Part shown: one piece after another, positions 40,409 to 52,005 of the stretch
How positions within the stretch are numbered: position 1 is the stretch's first letter
How the letters are laid out: every line of letters begins with the position of its first letter
Assembly: GCF_006494815.1 (NCBI RefSeq)
Contig: NZ_CP041091.1
Coordinates: 1,054,001-1,118,000 of the forward strand
Direction: 5' to 3'
Length of the DNA: 64,000 bases
Origin: Nocardioides sambongensis
GTDB taxonomy: Bacteria > Actinomycetota > Actinomycetes > Propionibacteriales > Nocardioidaceae
Program-made: the position numbers and the translations under genes
Notes under the pieces: generated by a model
Told to the model about the DNA's origin: nothing
The model's database searches: none
The model's input: only the letters and a program-made list of their open reading frames with translations

Positions 40409-41635
40409 GTGAGCGACTTCCCGCCGTACCCCTCGGGCCTGCGACTGACCGGCCGTCACGTACTCGTCGTCGGCGGGGGCCATGTGGCCCAGCGCCGCAT
40501 CCCCGGCCTGATCGCGGTCGGCGCCGACGTGCACGTTGTGTCCCCGGAGGTCACGCCCGCGATCGAGGGGCTGGTGGGCTCGGGCGAGATCCGGTGGCAC
40601 CGGCGCGGCTACCTGCCCGAGGACCTCGAACCGGCCTGGTACGTGATCGCGGTGACCGACGACCGAGCGGTCAACGACGAGATCTCGGCCGCCTGCGACG
40701 AGCGGCGGATCTTCTGCGTGCGCTCCGACGACGCCACCCTCGGCACCGCATGGACACCGGCGGTGGGCCGGCACGCCGGGGTCACCGTGGCGGTCCTCGG
40801 CAACCGTGATCCGCGTCGCTCGGCCTCGGTGCGCGACGAGATCCTGGCCGGACTGCGCGACGGCAGCATCGCCGCGCGCCACCACCGGGACCGGACGCCG
40901 GGGGTCACGCTGGTCGGCGGAGGTCCCGGAGACCCCGAGCTGATCTCGGTCGCGGGGCGCAAGGCGCTGATGGAGGCCGACGTGGTGGTCGCAGACCGGC
41001 TGGCTCCGCGGGAGCTGCTCGGCGAGCTGCCCGCGGACGTCGAGCTGCTCGACGTCGCCAAGCTGCCGCGCGGGCGGTCGGCGCAGCAGGAGGAGATCAA
41101 CCGAGCGATCGTCGAGCACGCGCTGGCCGGCAAGCGCGTGGTCCGGTTCAAGGGCGGCGACAACTTCGTCTTCGGCCGCGGCTACGAGGAGATCCTCGCC
41201 TGTCGCGAGGCCGGGGTGCCGGTGCGGGTCATCCCCGGGCTCACCTCACCGGTCGCGGTGCCGGCGATCGCCGGGATCCCGGTGACGCACCGAGGCGTGA
41301 CCCACGAGTTCTCCGTGGTCTCCGGCCATCTTCCACCGGGACACCCCGAGGGACTTGTCGACTACGCGGCGCTGGCCCGGATGCAGGGCACGGTCGTGGT
41401 GATGATGGGGGTGCAGAACGCGCCGGCGATCGCCGATGCGCTGGTCGCCGGCGGACGGCCGAGCGGCACTCCGGTCGCGGTGATCTGCGACGGCACGATG
41501 CCCACCCAGCGAACGGTGCTGGCCACGCTCGGCACACTGGCCGAGCGGCTGGGCTCCGAGCAGGTGCGTCCTCCCGCCATCATCGTGATCGGCGAGGTCG
41601 TCCGGGTCGCGCACCCCGACGCCTTCGCGGACTGA
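40409..41635 (+). CDS. cysG: Siroheme synthase (precorrin-2 dehydrogenase + uroporphyrinogen-III methyltransferase)
   Basis: A 408-residue bifunctional enzyme. The N-terminal 150 residues form the NAD-dependent dehydrogenase/ferrochelatase part ([18 protein letters not shown] near residue 14). The SUMT part begins at about residue 165 with [18 protein letters not shown] and contains [17 protein letters not shown] near residue 245 and [17 protein letters not shown] near residue 292. It makes siroheme for sulfite or nitrite reductase. The GTG at 40409 follows GGGAGG at 9 nt; ATG at 40400 overlaps that site. Confidence 0.92.
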   Translation: MSDFPPYPSGLRLTGRHVLVVGGGHVAQRRIPGLIAVGADVHVVSPEVTPAIEGLVGSGEIRWHRRGYLPEDLEPAWYVIAVTDDRAVNDEISAACDERRIFCVRSDDATLGTAWTPAVGRHAGVTVAVLGNRDPRRSASVRDEILAGLRDGSIAARHHRDRTPGVTLVGGGPGDPELISVAGRKALMEADVVVADRLAPRELLGELPADVELLDVAKLPRGRSAQQEEINRAIVEHALAGKRVVRFKGGDNFVFGRGYEEILACREAGVPVRVIPGLTSPVAVPAIAGIPVTHRGVTHEFSVVSGHLPPGHPEGLVDYAALARMQGTVVVMMGVQNAPAIADALVAGGRPSGTPVAVICDGTMPTQRTVLATLGTLAERLGSEQVRPPAIIVIGEVVRVAHPDAFAD

Positions 41636-41647
41636 GGCCGGGACGCC

Positions 41648-42463
41648 GTGGCAGAGCTGATCGAGATCACCGACCCGGCCGACCCGAGGCTCGGCGACTA
41701 CCGCGACCTGCGCGACACGCAGCTGCGCAAGTCGCTCGAGGCGGAGCACGGCCTGTTCCTCGCCGAGGGGGAGAAGGTGGTCCGCCGCGCCGTCGAGGCC
41801 GGGTACGACGTCCGCTCGCTGCTGATGGCGCCCCGGTGGCTGGACGGCCTGGCCGACGTGCTGAGCCGGACCGAGGCGCCCTGCTACGTGCTGAGCGAGG
41901 CGCTGGCCGAGGAGGTCACCGGGTTCCACGTCCACCGCGGCGCGCTGGCCTCGCTGGAGCGTCGCCCGCTGCCCTCGGTGGCGTCGGTGCTGGACGGGGC
42001 CCGCTCGGTCGTGGTGCTCGAGGACATCGTCGACCACACCAACGTGGGCGCGATCCTCCGCTCGGCCGCGGGCCTGGGCTTCGACGCGGCCCTCCTGGCG
42101 CCGCGGTGCGCCGACCCGCTCTACCGGCGGGCGATCAAGGTCGCCATGGGCGCCGTCTTCGCGCTGCCCTGGACCCGCCTGCCCGACTGGTACGAGGCGC
42201 TGCCGGAGCTGTCTGCCGCGGGGTTCACCACCGTCGCGCTGACCCTGTCCGACGACGCCCGACCGCTCGAGGAGGCGGTCGCGGGCCTGGACAAGGTGGC
42301 GCTGGTGCTCGGCTCGGAGGGGCATGGCCTCTCCGCTCGCTGGGAGCAGTCCGCGGACCGGCGGGCGATCATCCCGATGGCCCGCACCGTGGCCGACGGC
42401 GTCGACTCCCTCAACGTCGCCGCCGCCTCCGCCGTGGCCTGCTACCTGACCGTGCGCCGCTGA
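41648..42463 (+). CDS. TrmH/SpoU family RNA 2'-O-methyltransferase
   Basis: A 271-residue SAM-dependent RNA methyltransferase with a SpoU trefoil-knot domain in the C-terminal half: VVLEDIVDHTNVGAILRSAAGLGFDAALL near residue 122, LVLGSEGHGLS near residue 220 and the final MARTVADGVDSLNVAAASAVACY. The N-terminal part is an L30e-like RNA-binding domain. The exact rRNA or tRNA target is not clear. It follows cysG by 12 nt. Its TGA lies within a 22-bp repeat unit. Confidence 0.9.
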   Translation: MAELIEITDPADPRLGDYRDLRDTQLRKSLEAEHGLFLAEGEKVVRRAVEAGYDVRSLLMAPRWLDGLADVLSRTEAPCYVLSEALAEEVTGFHVHRGALASLERRPLPSVASVLDGARSVVVLEDIVDHTNVGAILRSAAGLGFDAALLAPRCADPLYRRAIKVAMGAVFALPWTRLPDWYEALPELSAAGFTTVALTLSDDARPLEEAVAGLDKVALVLGSEGHGLSARWEQSADRRAIIPMARTVADGVDSLNVAAASAVACYLTVRR

Positions 42464-42566
42464 TCCGCCGAGAGGTCCCCCGCGCCCCGCCGAGGGGTCA
42501 GTGGGGTCCCGGCGAGAGGTCGCCTGGGGTCCGGCGAGAGGTCACTCGCGGCGGCGCGAGGGGTCA
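42457..42566 (-). repeat. Five tandem 22-bp units, type 1, spanning two stop codons
   Basis: On the minus strand five units of exactly 22 bp start at 42566, 42544, 42522, 42500 and 42478. Each begins with a variant of TGACCTCTCG (TGACCCCTCG in two, CGACCTCTCG and GGACCTCTCG in one each); the second halves differ. The stop codon of the DUF559 gene is the first three bases of unit one, and the stop of the convergent methyltransferase gene lies in unit five. The array therefore fills the whole space between both genes. Confidence 0.92.
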
Positions 42567-43562
42567 CCAACGCCGGTTGGAGTAGCCCTCGCTCAGCGCG
42601 GCACGCACCTCGGACAACCAACGCGGGAGCCGATCGCCGGTGAAGTCGCCGTTGCGTACGACGATCACCGTCCAACCGCGCCTGCGCAGCCAGCCGCGCC
42701 GCTCCTCGTCCCGCCGGCGCTGACGGTCGGTGAGATCGTGGAACTCGGCGCCGTCGTACTCGATGCAGACGCGCTGGGCCGGGTAGGCGAAGTCGAGGCG
42801 GTAGTAGCGACCGTCCTCGGCCACGACGTACTGCAGTTCGGGCTTGGGCAACCCGGCAGCGAGGAGCTCCAGGAGGGTCCACGACTCCCGAGGCGATTCC
42901 GGGCGCGGATCCACGAGTGGCACCAGTGCGCGGAGCTGGACGACCCCGCGTCGACCGACATAGCGCGGGAGGTGGACGGCCAGGTCGGCCGCACCGAATC
43001 CGTGGGAGCCGGCGAGCCTGTTCATGGCGGCGTACGCGTCACGCTGGTGGAGCGCACACCCCAGGTCGAGGGCGGTGCGGACGGGATTGGTCGCGCGGAC
43101 GCCCGCGATGCTCGTCAGGTCGCCGGCGGCAAGGTCGCGGGTGCGACCGCGCACGCCGGCCAGCCGGGCTCGGGTGTTGCCACGAAGTGCGCATGTCTCC
43201 AGCGGTGGGGAGAACGTGAGCTCTGCACGGGGGAACGTGTCGACGCCGTGCAACCACGCGGCCGTCCGGTCCACGACGATCTGATGCGCGGGGACGAGCA
43301 GGGCCAGCGCCGCCGCGCGCACCTCAGTGGTGTCCTCGACGTCGGAGCTCACGTACACACCCCGGAAGAGGCGGCGCAGACCGCCGTTCGTCGTCGCGCG
43401 TCGGATGACGCGATCCGGGATGCCGGCGGCTCTGGTCTCCGCGATGGTGAACGGCCGGTCGGCGAGGTGCGGCGGCAGGGGCAGAGCTGCGGTGCGGCCA
43501 GGGGCAGGTGAAGGAGGGTCATTCCGCGAGCCTTCGCCGGTTGCCTGGTCGGCGCGGGGCAT
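42564..43562 (-). CDS. AbiEi-like winged-helix / DUF559 nuclease-fold protein (copy 2)
   Basis: A 332-residue paralogue of the protein at 8395, with the same parts: N-terminal RPFTIAETRAAGIPDRVIRRA and LRRLFRGVYVSSD helix-turn-helix-like region, a central VDRTAAWLHGVDTFP and NPVRTALDLGCALHQRDAYAAM stretch, and a C-terminal RLDFAYPAQRVCIEYDG / WTVIVVRNGDF nuclease-like core. Both copies end in RRW. It has a type 1 repeat array at each side. The function is unknown; a DNA-targeting role is inferred from the fold. The start is uncertain (43562 or 43598). Confidence 0.8.
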   Translation of the reverse strand: MPRADQATGEGSRNDPPSPAPGRTAALPLPPHLADRPFTIAETRAAGIPDRVIRRATTNGGLRRLFRGVYVSSDVEDTTEVRAAALALLVPAHQIVVDRTAAWLHGVDTFPRAELTFSPPLETCALRGNTRARLAGVRGRTRDLAAGDLTSIAGVRATNPVRTALDLGCALHQRDAYAAMNRLAGSHGFGAADLAVHLPRYVGRRGVVQLRALVPLVDPRPESPRESWTLLELLAAGLPKPELQYVVAEDGRYYRLDFAYPAQRVCIEYDGAEFHDLTDRQRRRDEERRGWLRRRGWTVIVVRNGDFTGDRLPRWLSEVRAALSEGYSNRRW

Positions 43563-43718
43563 CGTGCGCCACCTGTGGAGGAGGAGTACGACGCACACTG
43601 GCTCGCTGGCCTCCTGGTGCCGGTCGGGGCTGGCGTGGCGCCCGAGGTCGTCGACCTTCTCGCCGACCCTGACGCCCGATGAACCGGGTGCCGAGGACCA
43701 TCACCGCGGCGAGTGGGC

Positions 43719-43938
43719 CGGCACTCTCGGTGGGGTACGGGGGACTTCTCGCTCGGCCACGGGCGACCTCTCGGCGGGGTGCGGGGGACCCCTCGGCCGG
43801 GCACACGGGACCTCTCACTCGGCCACGGGCGACCCTTCGGCGGGGTGCAGGGGACCCTTCGGCCGGGCACACGGGACCTCTCGGCGGGGTGCGGGGGACT
43901 CCTCGGCGGGGTGCGGGGGACTCCTCGGCGGGTCAGGC
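43719..43938 (+). repeat. Ten tandem 22-bp units, type 1
   Basis: The trinucleotide GAC recurs at 43743, 43765, 43787, 43809, 43831, 43853, 43875, 43897 and 43919, exactly 22 bp apart, each followed by YYCTCGG or a close variant; a decayed unit precedes at 43721. Second halves read mostly CGGGGTGCGGGG or CCGGGCACACGG. The last unit contains the stop codon of def. The 156 bp between this array and the DUF559 start (43563-43718) shows nothing else I can support. Confidence 0.92.
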
Positions 43939-44544
43939 TCCCGCGGGCCAGTCGTCGGGGTACTCCTCGGCGGCGGCGTCGTGCTGCTTGCGGAGCTTCT
44001 TCATCGCCTTGGCTGCGATCCGGTCGCCGAAGACGATGCCGTTGGTGTGGTCGGTCTCGTGCTGCAGGCACTTGGCGAGGAGTCCGTCGCCGGAGAAGCT
44101 CACCGGCTGACCGTCCAGCCCGAGTCCGGTGACGGTGGCGAAGTCCGGGCGCGCGCAGCCGACGAAGGCGCCGGGGAACGAGAGGCAGCCCTCGTCGGAG
44201 TCGTCGAGCCGCCGCTCCTTGCCCTCGGGCAGCTCCAGCACCGGGTTGCAGACCACGCCGACCCAGCGCTGGCCGGCCTCGTCGGGACAGTCGAAGACGA
44301 ACATCGCGACGTCCTCGCCGATCTGGCAGGCGGCGAGCCCGACGCCGTCCGCGGCCGCCATGGTGGCGACCATGTCGGCGGCCAGGGCGCGCAGCTCCTC
44401 GTCGAAGGCGGTGACCTGCTGCTGGGGGCGATGCATGACGTCGGTGCCCCAACGGGTGATCGGACGCACGGTCCCACCCTCGGGCAACGCCCCGTGGGGT
44501 GCCTGGACGGGAGGTTCGTCGGGGGTACCGGTGCCACGTGCCAT
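43933..44544 (-). CDS. def: Peptide deformylase
   Basis: A 203-residue metallohydrolase that removes the formyl group from new N-terminal methionine. All three motifs are present: GVGLAACQIG near residue 72, EGCLSFPG near residue 122 and QHETDHTNG near residue 165 (metal-binding HExDH). The N-terminal 25 residues are an actinobacterial extension. The ATG at 44544 is preferred because a TATGCT hexamer lies 7 nt upstream, inside which the alternative ATG at 44556 falls. Its TGA stop is part of the repeat array. Confidence 0.95.
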   Translation of the reverse strand: MARGTGTPDEPPVQAPHGALPEGGTVRPITRWGTDVMHRPQQQVTAFDEELRALAADMVATMAAADGVGLAACQIGEDVAMFVFDCPDEAGQRWVGVVCNPVLELPEGKERRLDDSDEGCLSFPGAFVGCARPDFATVTGLGLDGQPVSFSGDGLLAKCLQHETDHTNGIVFGDRIAAKAMKKLRKQHDAAAEEYPDDWPAGA

Positions 44545-44551
44545 GCCGGCG

Positions 44552-44557
44552 AGCATA
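44552..44557 (-). promoter_or_regulatory. -10 hexamer TATGCT of def, leaderless start
   Basis: On the minus strand TATGCT lies 7 nt before the ATG at 44544 and decides between two in-frame starts. Confidence 0.5.
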
Positions 44558-44681
44558 AGTGGGCGGGTCCGCTGGCCGTGGGTGGGCCCGGCCGGAGTCA
44601 ACGCCCGCCACCGCCCGCCACCGGTCTGCCACCGGTCTGCTCCGGGGCCGCACGCGCTCGGTGAACAGGTGTAGCGCTCGG

Positions 44682-44700
44682 TGTAACTCCGAGTTACAGT
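44682..44700 (+). promoter_or_regulatory. TetR-like operator overlapping the -10 of the acyl-CoA dehydrogenase operon
   Basis: TGTAACTC, one central base, GAGTTACA is a perfect 17-bp palindrome (44682-44698). The -10 hexamer TACAGT (44695-44700) starts inside its right arm and lies 6 nt before the ATG at 44707. A protein bound here would block polymerase, so repression is likely; in fatty-acid genes TetR or FadR-type repressors are the usual owners. None is encoded nearby. Confidence 0.6.
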
Positions 44701-44706
44701 AACGCC

Positions 44707-46070
44707 ATGTCCCTGATCAGCAACCTCAAGCCGGGTGGCAGGCACGGGGTACCGGCGAACGAGAGCCGGGACCCCATCGGCTACCTGGTCGCCGGCCTCA
44801 ACCGCTTGGCCCAGACCGACCTCCTGGACCGGGTGGGCCTGCGCCGACCCACCGAGCAGGCGGTCTTCTCCGTCACCCGCTCGGGGTTCAAGACCCTCAC
44901 CCACGCGTCGCGGACCTTCGCGCGCGCCGGAGAGCGCAGCCGCCCCGGCGTTCGCCCGGCGGCAGCACCGGCGTCCGGAACGTTCGACCTCACCCCCGGG
45001 GAGGACGAGCAGATGCTGGTCGACGTGGTGAGCGAGTTCGCCGCGGAGGTCGTCCGGCCCGCCGCGGCACGCGCCGATGCCGACTGTGCCGCCCCCAGCG
45101 AGCTGCTCGGAGCGGCCGGCGAGATCGGTCTGCCGATCCTGGGCCTGCCCGACGAGCTCGGCGGCGTCTCCGACGAGCGCTCGGCCACCGCCGGTGTGCT
45201 GGTCGCGGAAGCGCTGGCCCACGGCGACATGGGCCTCGCGGTCGCCGCGCTCGCCTCCGGCTCGGTGGCCACCGCCATCGGGCTGTGGGGCACCGACGCC
45301 CAGCAGCAGACGTTCCTGCCCGCTTTCACCGGCGAGGACGCGCCGGCAGCATCGCTGGCCCTCAACGAGCCGCGGGTCCTCTTCGACGTGCTGGCTCCCG
45401 CGACCACCGCGACGCGCTCCGGCGACGGCTACCTCCTCAGCGGCACCAAGAGCCTGGTCGCCCGGGGGCGGACGCCGAGCTCTTCATCGTCGGTGCGCTG
45501 CTCGAGGGCAGCCCTGCGTTGTTCCTGGTCGAGTCCTCGACCGACGGCCTGAGCGTCGAGGGCGACCCGGCGATGGGTGTCCGCGCCGCCTCGATGACCA
45601 GCCTGCACCTGAGCGACGTACGGATCCCCGGCGACGCGCTGCTCGGCGCGGCCGACGGGTCCACCTACACCGAGTGCGTCCGGCTCTCGCGTCTGGGCTG
45701 GTGTGCGCTGGCCCTCGGGACCGCACAGGCGGTGCTCGACTACGTCACGCCGTACGTCAAGGAGCGCGAAGCCTTCGGCGAGCCGATCGCACACCGCCAG
45801 TCGGTGGCGTTCATGGTCGCCGACATCGCGATCGAGCTGCAGGCCATGCGGCTGCTGACCTATCGGGCGGCCGCGCGCGCCGCCGCCGGTAAGGACTTCG
45901 CGCGCGAGGTGGCCCTGGCCCGGAAGGCCTGCGCGGACAAGGGCATGAAGATCGGCCTGGACGGGGTCCAGCTCCTCGGAGGCCACGGGTTCGTCAAGGA
46001 GCACCCGGTCGAGCGGTGGTACCGCGACCTGCGTGCGATCGGGATCATGGAAGGAACGGTGCTGGTCTGA
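44707..46070 (+). CDS. Acyl-CoA dehydrogenase family protein, apparent frameshift
   Basis: A flavoenzyme of fatty acid beta-oxidation, 454 residues if one G is restored at the run 45464-45468. There is an unusual N-terminal extension of about 90 residues with FSVTRSGFKTLTHASRTF. The acyl-CoA dehydrogenase core follows: LPILGLPDELGG, AEALAHGDMGLAVAAL, then in the new frame MTSLHLSDVRIPGDALLG, KEREAFGEPIAHRQSVAFMVADI and the final LLGGHGFVKEHPVERWYRDLRAIGIMEGT. Both halves are clean, which points to a sequence error. It shares TGATG with the next dehydrogenase, so the two may form a heteromer. Confidence 0.82.
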
Positions 46071-47273
46071 TGATCAACCTGGAAACCCCGAAGAAGCACC
46101 GGGTGCTGGTCGACCAGGCCCACCAGGTCGCGATGAACATGCTGCGACCCATCTCCCGCAAGTACGACGCCGCCGAGCACGAGTACCCCAAGGAGCTCGA
46201 CATGCTCGCGGCGATGATCGACGGGCTCAGCGAGTCCGGCGCCAGCGAGGGCGCCGGCGCCGCCGGCGTACGACGTGGGGCCGATGCCGACGACACCGGC
46301 GTGCGCAACGGCGCCAACATGGCCTCGGTCAGCTCGGTCGCCGAGATGTGCTGGGGCGACACCGGTCTCCTGCTCTCCATGCCGCGCCAGGGCCTGGGCA
46401 ACTCGGCGATCGCCTCGGTCGCCAGCGACGAGCAGCTCGAGCGGTTCAAGGGCAAGTGGGCCTCGATGGCGATCACCGAGCCGCACTTCGGTTCCGACTC
46501 CGCCGCGATCCACACCACCGCGGTCCTCGACGGCGACGAGTACGTGCTCAACGGCGAGAAGATCTTCGTGACCTCCGGCGAGCGGTCCGACTGCATCGTG
46601 GTCTGGGCGACGCTGGACAAGTCCCTGGGTCGCGCGGCGATCAAGTCGTTCGTGGTCGAGAAGGGCACGCCCGGCGTGCGCGTCGAAAGGCTCGAGGAGA
46701 AGCTGGGCATCCGTGCCTCCGACACCGCGGTGATCACCTTCACCGACGCTCGCGTGCCCAAGGAGAACCTGCTCGGCGACCCCGAGATCGACACCGCGAA
46801 GGGCTTCGCCGGGGCGATGGCCACCTTCGACAACACCCGGCCGCTGGTGGCCGCGATGGCGGTCGGATGTGCCCGGGCAGCGCTCGACCTGACCCGCGAC
46901 CTGCTGGCCGGGGCCGGCGTCGAGATCGACTACGACCGTCCAGCCGCGCTGCAGTCCGCGGCGGCCGCGAAGTTCCTGCAGCTCGAGTCCGACTGGGAGG
47001 GCGGACGACTGCTGACGCTCCAGGCCGCCTGGATGGCCGACAACCGCAAGCCGAACTCGCTGGAGGCCTCGATGGCGAAGGCGAAGGCCGGCCGGGTCGG
47101 GTCCGACGTCACCCTGTCCTGCGTCGAGCTCTGCGCTTCGGTCGGCTACAGCGAGAACGAGCTGTTGGAGAAGTGGGCCCGCGACTCCAAGATCCTGGAC
47201 ATCTTCGAAGGCACCCAGCAGATCCAGCAGCTGATCGTCGCGCGTCGCGTGCTCGGCCTGACCAGCGCCCAGC

Positions 47274-47281
<8 letters not shown>
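46070..47281 (+). CDS. Acyl-CoA dehydrogenase family protein
   Basis: A 403-residue acyl-CoA dehydrogenase. It has the flavin-contacting MAITEPHFGSDSAAI near residue 137, FTDARVPKENLLGD near residue 223 and a C-terminal DSKILDIFEGTQQIQQLIVARRVLG with the position of the catalytic base. Tandem, unequal dehydrogenases like this pair often form alpha2beta2 complexes acting on steroid or unusual acyl chains in actinobacteria; that is an inference. The gene overlaps convergent galK by 8 bp. Confidence 0.9.
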
Positions 47282-50433
<3,152 letters not shown>

Positions 50434-50463
50434 CCGCAGCAACGCCCGGGACCCGGCCCCGGG

Positions 50464-51111
50464 TCAGCGGCTGCTCCGGGCGCCACGCCCGCGCACCACA
50501 CCGACGAAGTCCTGGTGCACGGGGCTGTCGGCGTCGCGGTGCCAGAGCAGCGCGACCCGGGTCGGCTCCAGCCCGCGCACCACCCGGTAGGTGGCGTCCT
50601 TGCGGTGGTGCAGCCGCGCCAGCGACATCGGCACGATGACCACGCCGGTGCCGCTGGCCGCCACCTCGACGGCGTCCTTGACGCTCATCGGTGGGAACGA
50701 CAGCTGCTCGACCGCCGGAGTCCAGCCCGAGGGATGCGGCAGCACGAGCTGCTCGTCGCGCAGGTCCTCGAGGTCGATCTCGTCCTGCTCGTCCGAGGCC
50801 GCGACGAAGTGCTCCCGGCCGACCACGACGACCGGCAGCTCGTCGTACAGGAGCACGCGGTGCAGCGGTGAGGGGCGGTCCAGGTCGACCGGGAGGCGAC
50901 CCAGCGTGAGGTCCGCCTCGCCGCGATCCAGCACGGCGCGCTGGTCGGGCTCCTCGACCGGGAGGAGCTGCAGCGGGATGTGCGGGTTGCGCTCGCGCCA
51001 GACCCGCTTCCACTTGTCCGGAGTGACACCGGGGACGAAGGCGACGCGCAGCTGCTCCACGTCGGGTGAGTATGCCGAACGGGCGGCCCGGCGGGCGAAC
51101 GAGGCGAACAT
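50464..51111 (-). CDS. LysR-type substrate-binding domain without DNA-binding domain
   Basis: A 215-residue protein made of the periplasmic-binding-like effector domain of LysR regulators: LRVAFVPGVTPDKWKRVWRERNPHIPLQLLPVEEPDQRAVLDRGEADLTLGRLPV in pattern, then a second lobe with VKDAVEVAASGTGVVIVPMSLARL. The first 18 residues cannot hold a helix-turn-helix. Such truncated members recur in actinobacteria, so this is probably a real gene and not debris. It may act as a soluble ligand sensor. The neighbours give no hint. Confidence 0.82.
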   Translation of the reverse strand: MFASFARRAARSAYSPDVEQLRVAFVPGVTPDKWKRVWRERNPHIPLQLLPVEEPDQRAVLDRGEADLTLGRLPVDLDRPSPLHRVLLYDELPVVVVGREHFVAASDEQDEIDLEDLRDEQLVLPHPSGWTPAVEQLSFPPMSVKDAVEVAASGTGVVIVPMSLARLHHRKDATYRVVRGLEPTRVALLWHRDADSPVHQDFVGVVRGRGARSSR

Positions 51112-51220
51112 CGGTTCACACCGGCCGCAACATCGGGGAAACTCGGTGGACGTGCAACGCCGTCATGCTGACACTCGGCACGGAGCCGCGAGCTGCTGAC
51201 GGCGTGAGGAGGTGGTCCCG

Positions 51221-51676
51221 GTGACCCACCACTCCGCCGTCGTGCTGCTCAACGCCAGCTACGAGCCGCACGACGTCGTCTCGTTCCCGCACGCGGTGCG
51301 GATGCTCTTCCGCGGTGTCGCCGTGGTGCACGAGGCCGACGCCGACCGCCGGATCGGCCCCCGCCCCTGGCCGAAGGTGCTCCGACTCGTCCGCTACGTC
51401 GTCGCCAACTGGATGTACCGTCCCGCCGGGTACGGCCGGGACGCCGTGCTGCGCCGCGACCGCCGCCGGTGCGCCTACTGCGGCCGACGCGCCGACACGA
51501 TCGACCACGTCGTCCCACGCTCCCGCGGCGGACCGTGGACCTGGACGAACACCGTCGCGGCCTGCGGCGGCTGCAACGGCCGCAAGGGCAACCGCACCCC
51601 CGACGAGGCGGGGATGCGTCTGCGATTCGACCCCTGGGTGCCGACCCGGGCCGAGCTGGCGGGCTGGCACGGATGA
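51221..51676 (+). CDS. HNH endonuclease
   Basis: A 151-residue HNH nuclease of the short actinobacterial type. It opens with VVLLNASYEPHDVVSF, and has the zinc knuckle CAYCGRRAD near residue 88, the DHVVPRSRGGPWTWTN histidine motif near residue 98 and CGGCNGRKGNRTP near residue 117. The role is unknown; many copies are housekeeping-like and not part of mobile elements. The GTG at 51221 follows GAGGAGG at 8 nt. Confidence 0.9.
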   Translation: MTHHSAVVLLNASYEPHDVVSFPHAVRMLFRGVAVVHEADADRRIGPRPWPKVLRLVRYVVANWMYRPAGYGRDAVLRRDRRRCAYCGRRADTIDHVVPRSRGGPWTWTNTVAACGGCNGRKGNRTPDEAGMRLRFDPWVPTRAELAGWHG

Positions 51677-51754
51677 GGGTCGCCCGGGGGCGGCCGCGAT
51701 GGCCTCCCCGATGCGGTCTCCCGGGCGGGTCTTTGCTACTGTTCCACCGCACTC

Positions 51755-51840
51755 GTCCGGGTGGCGGAATTGGCAGACGCGCTAGCTTGAGGTGCTAGTG
51801 CCCGTATTAGGGCGTGGGGGTTCAAGTCCCCCCTCGGACA
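51755..51840 (+). tRNA. tRNA-Leu (GAG)
   Basis: The 86-nt sequence folds as a class II tRNA. The acceptor stem pairs GTCCGGG with CTCGGAC (one G-U), the D-arm region is TGGCGGAATTGGCAGACGC, the anticodon stem is CTAGC/GCTAG with loop TTGAGGT (anticodon GAG), there is a long variable arm, and the T-arm is GGGGGTTCAAGTCCCCC. The CCA end is not encoded. A TACTGT hexamer lies 12 nt upstream. Confidence 0.96.
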
Positions 51841-51847
51841 CGATGAG

Positions 51848-51880
51848 GGCCTCTGACTCGTCTCGAACGGGTCGGGGGCC
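51848..51880 (+). terminator. Terminator hairpin after tRNA-Leu
   Basis: Arms 51848-51861 and 51867-51880 pair over 14 positions, three of them G-U, with a 5-nt loop; TTCGTGCTTCTT follows. It begins 7 nt after the tRNA. Confidence 0.7.
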
Positions 51881-52005
51881 TTCGTGCTTCTTGCGCCCTC
51901 CGCGCGCCGAGTCCCTGAGCGCCGGCGCGGACATGTCGCGAGGGTATGACGCGAGAGCCAAGTGGTATTGGCCGCGCCGCGCGCAGGTGGGACATCTTTA
52001 CCGGC

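Noticed and set aside
43719..43938. CRISPR array
   Set aside because: The units are contiguous, degenerate 22-bp repeats with no unique spacers between identical repeats, and no cas gene is present.
43327..44664. Long plus-strand open frame across the repeat array and def
   Set aside because: It runs opposite the clear def and DUF559 genes, and its Gly/Ser/Arg-rich repeats only reflect the 22-bp DNA period read in three frames. High-GC DNA gives many such open frames.
50441..50465. Terminator hairpin after the nucleosidase gene
   Set aside because: GACCCGG and CCGGGTC pair, but the loop would be only two bases, so a stable hairpin is doubtful.
51755..52005. Genomic island integrated at tRNA-Leu
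   Set aside because: No integrase, no repeated tRNA 3' end and no change in composition are visible downstream; a normal terminator follows the tRNA.
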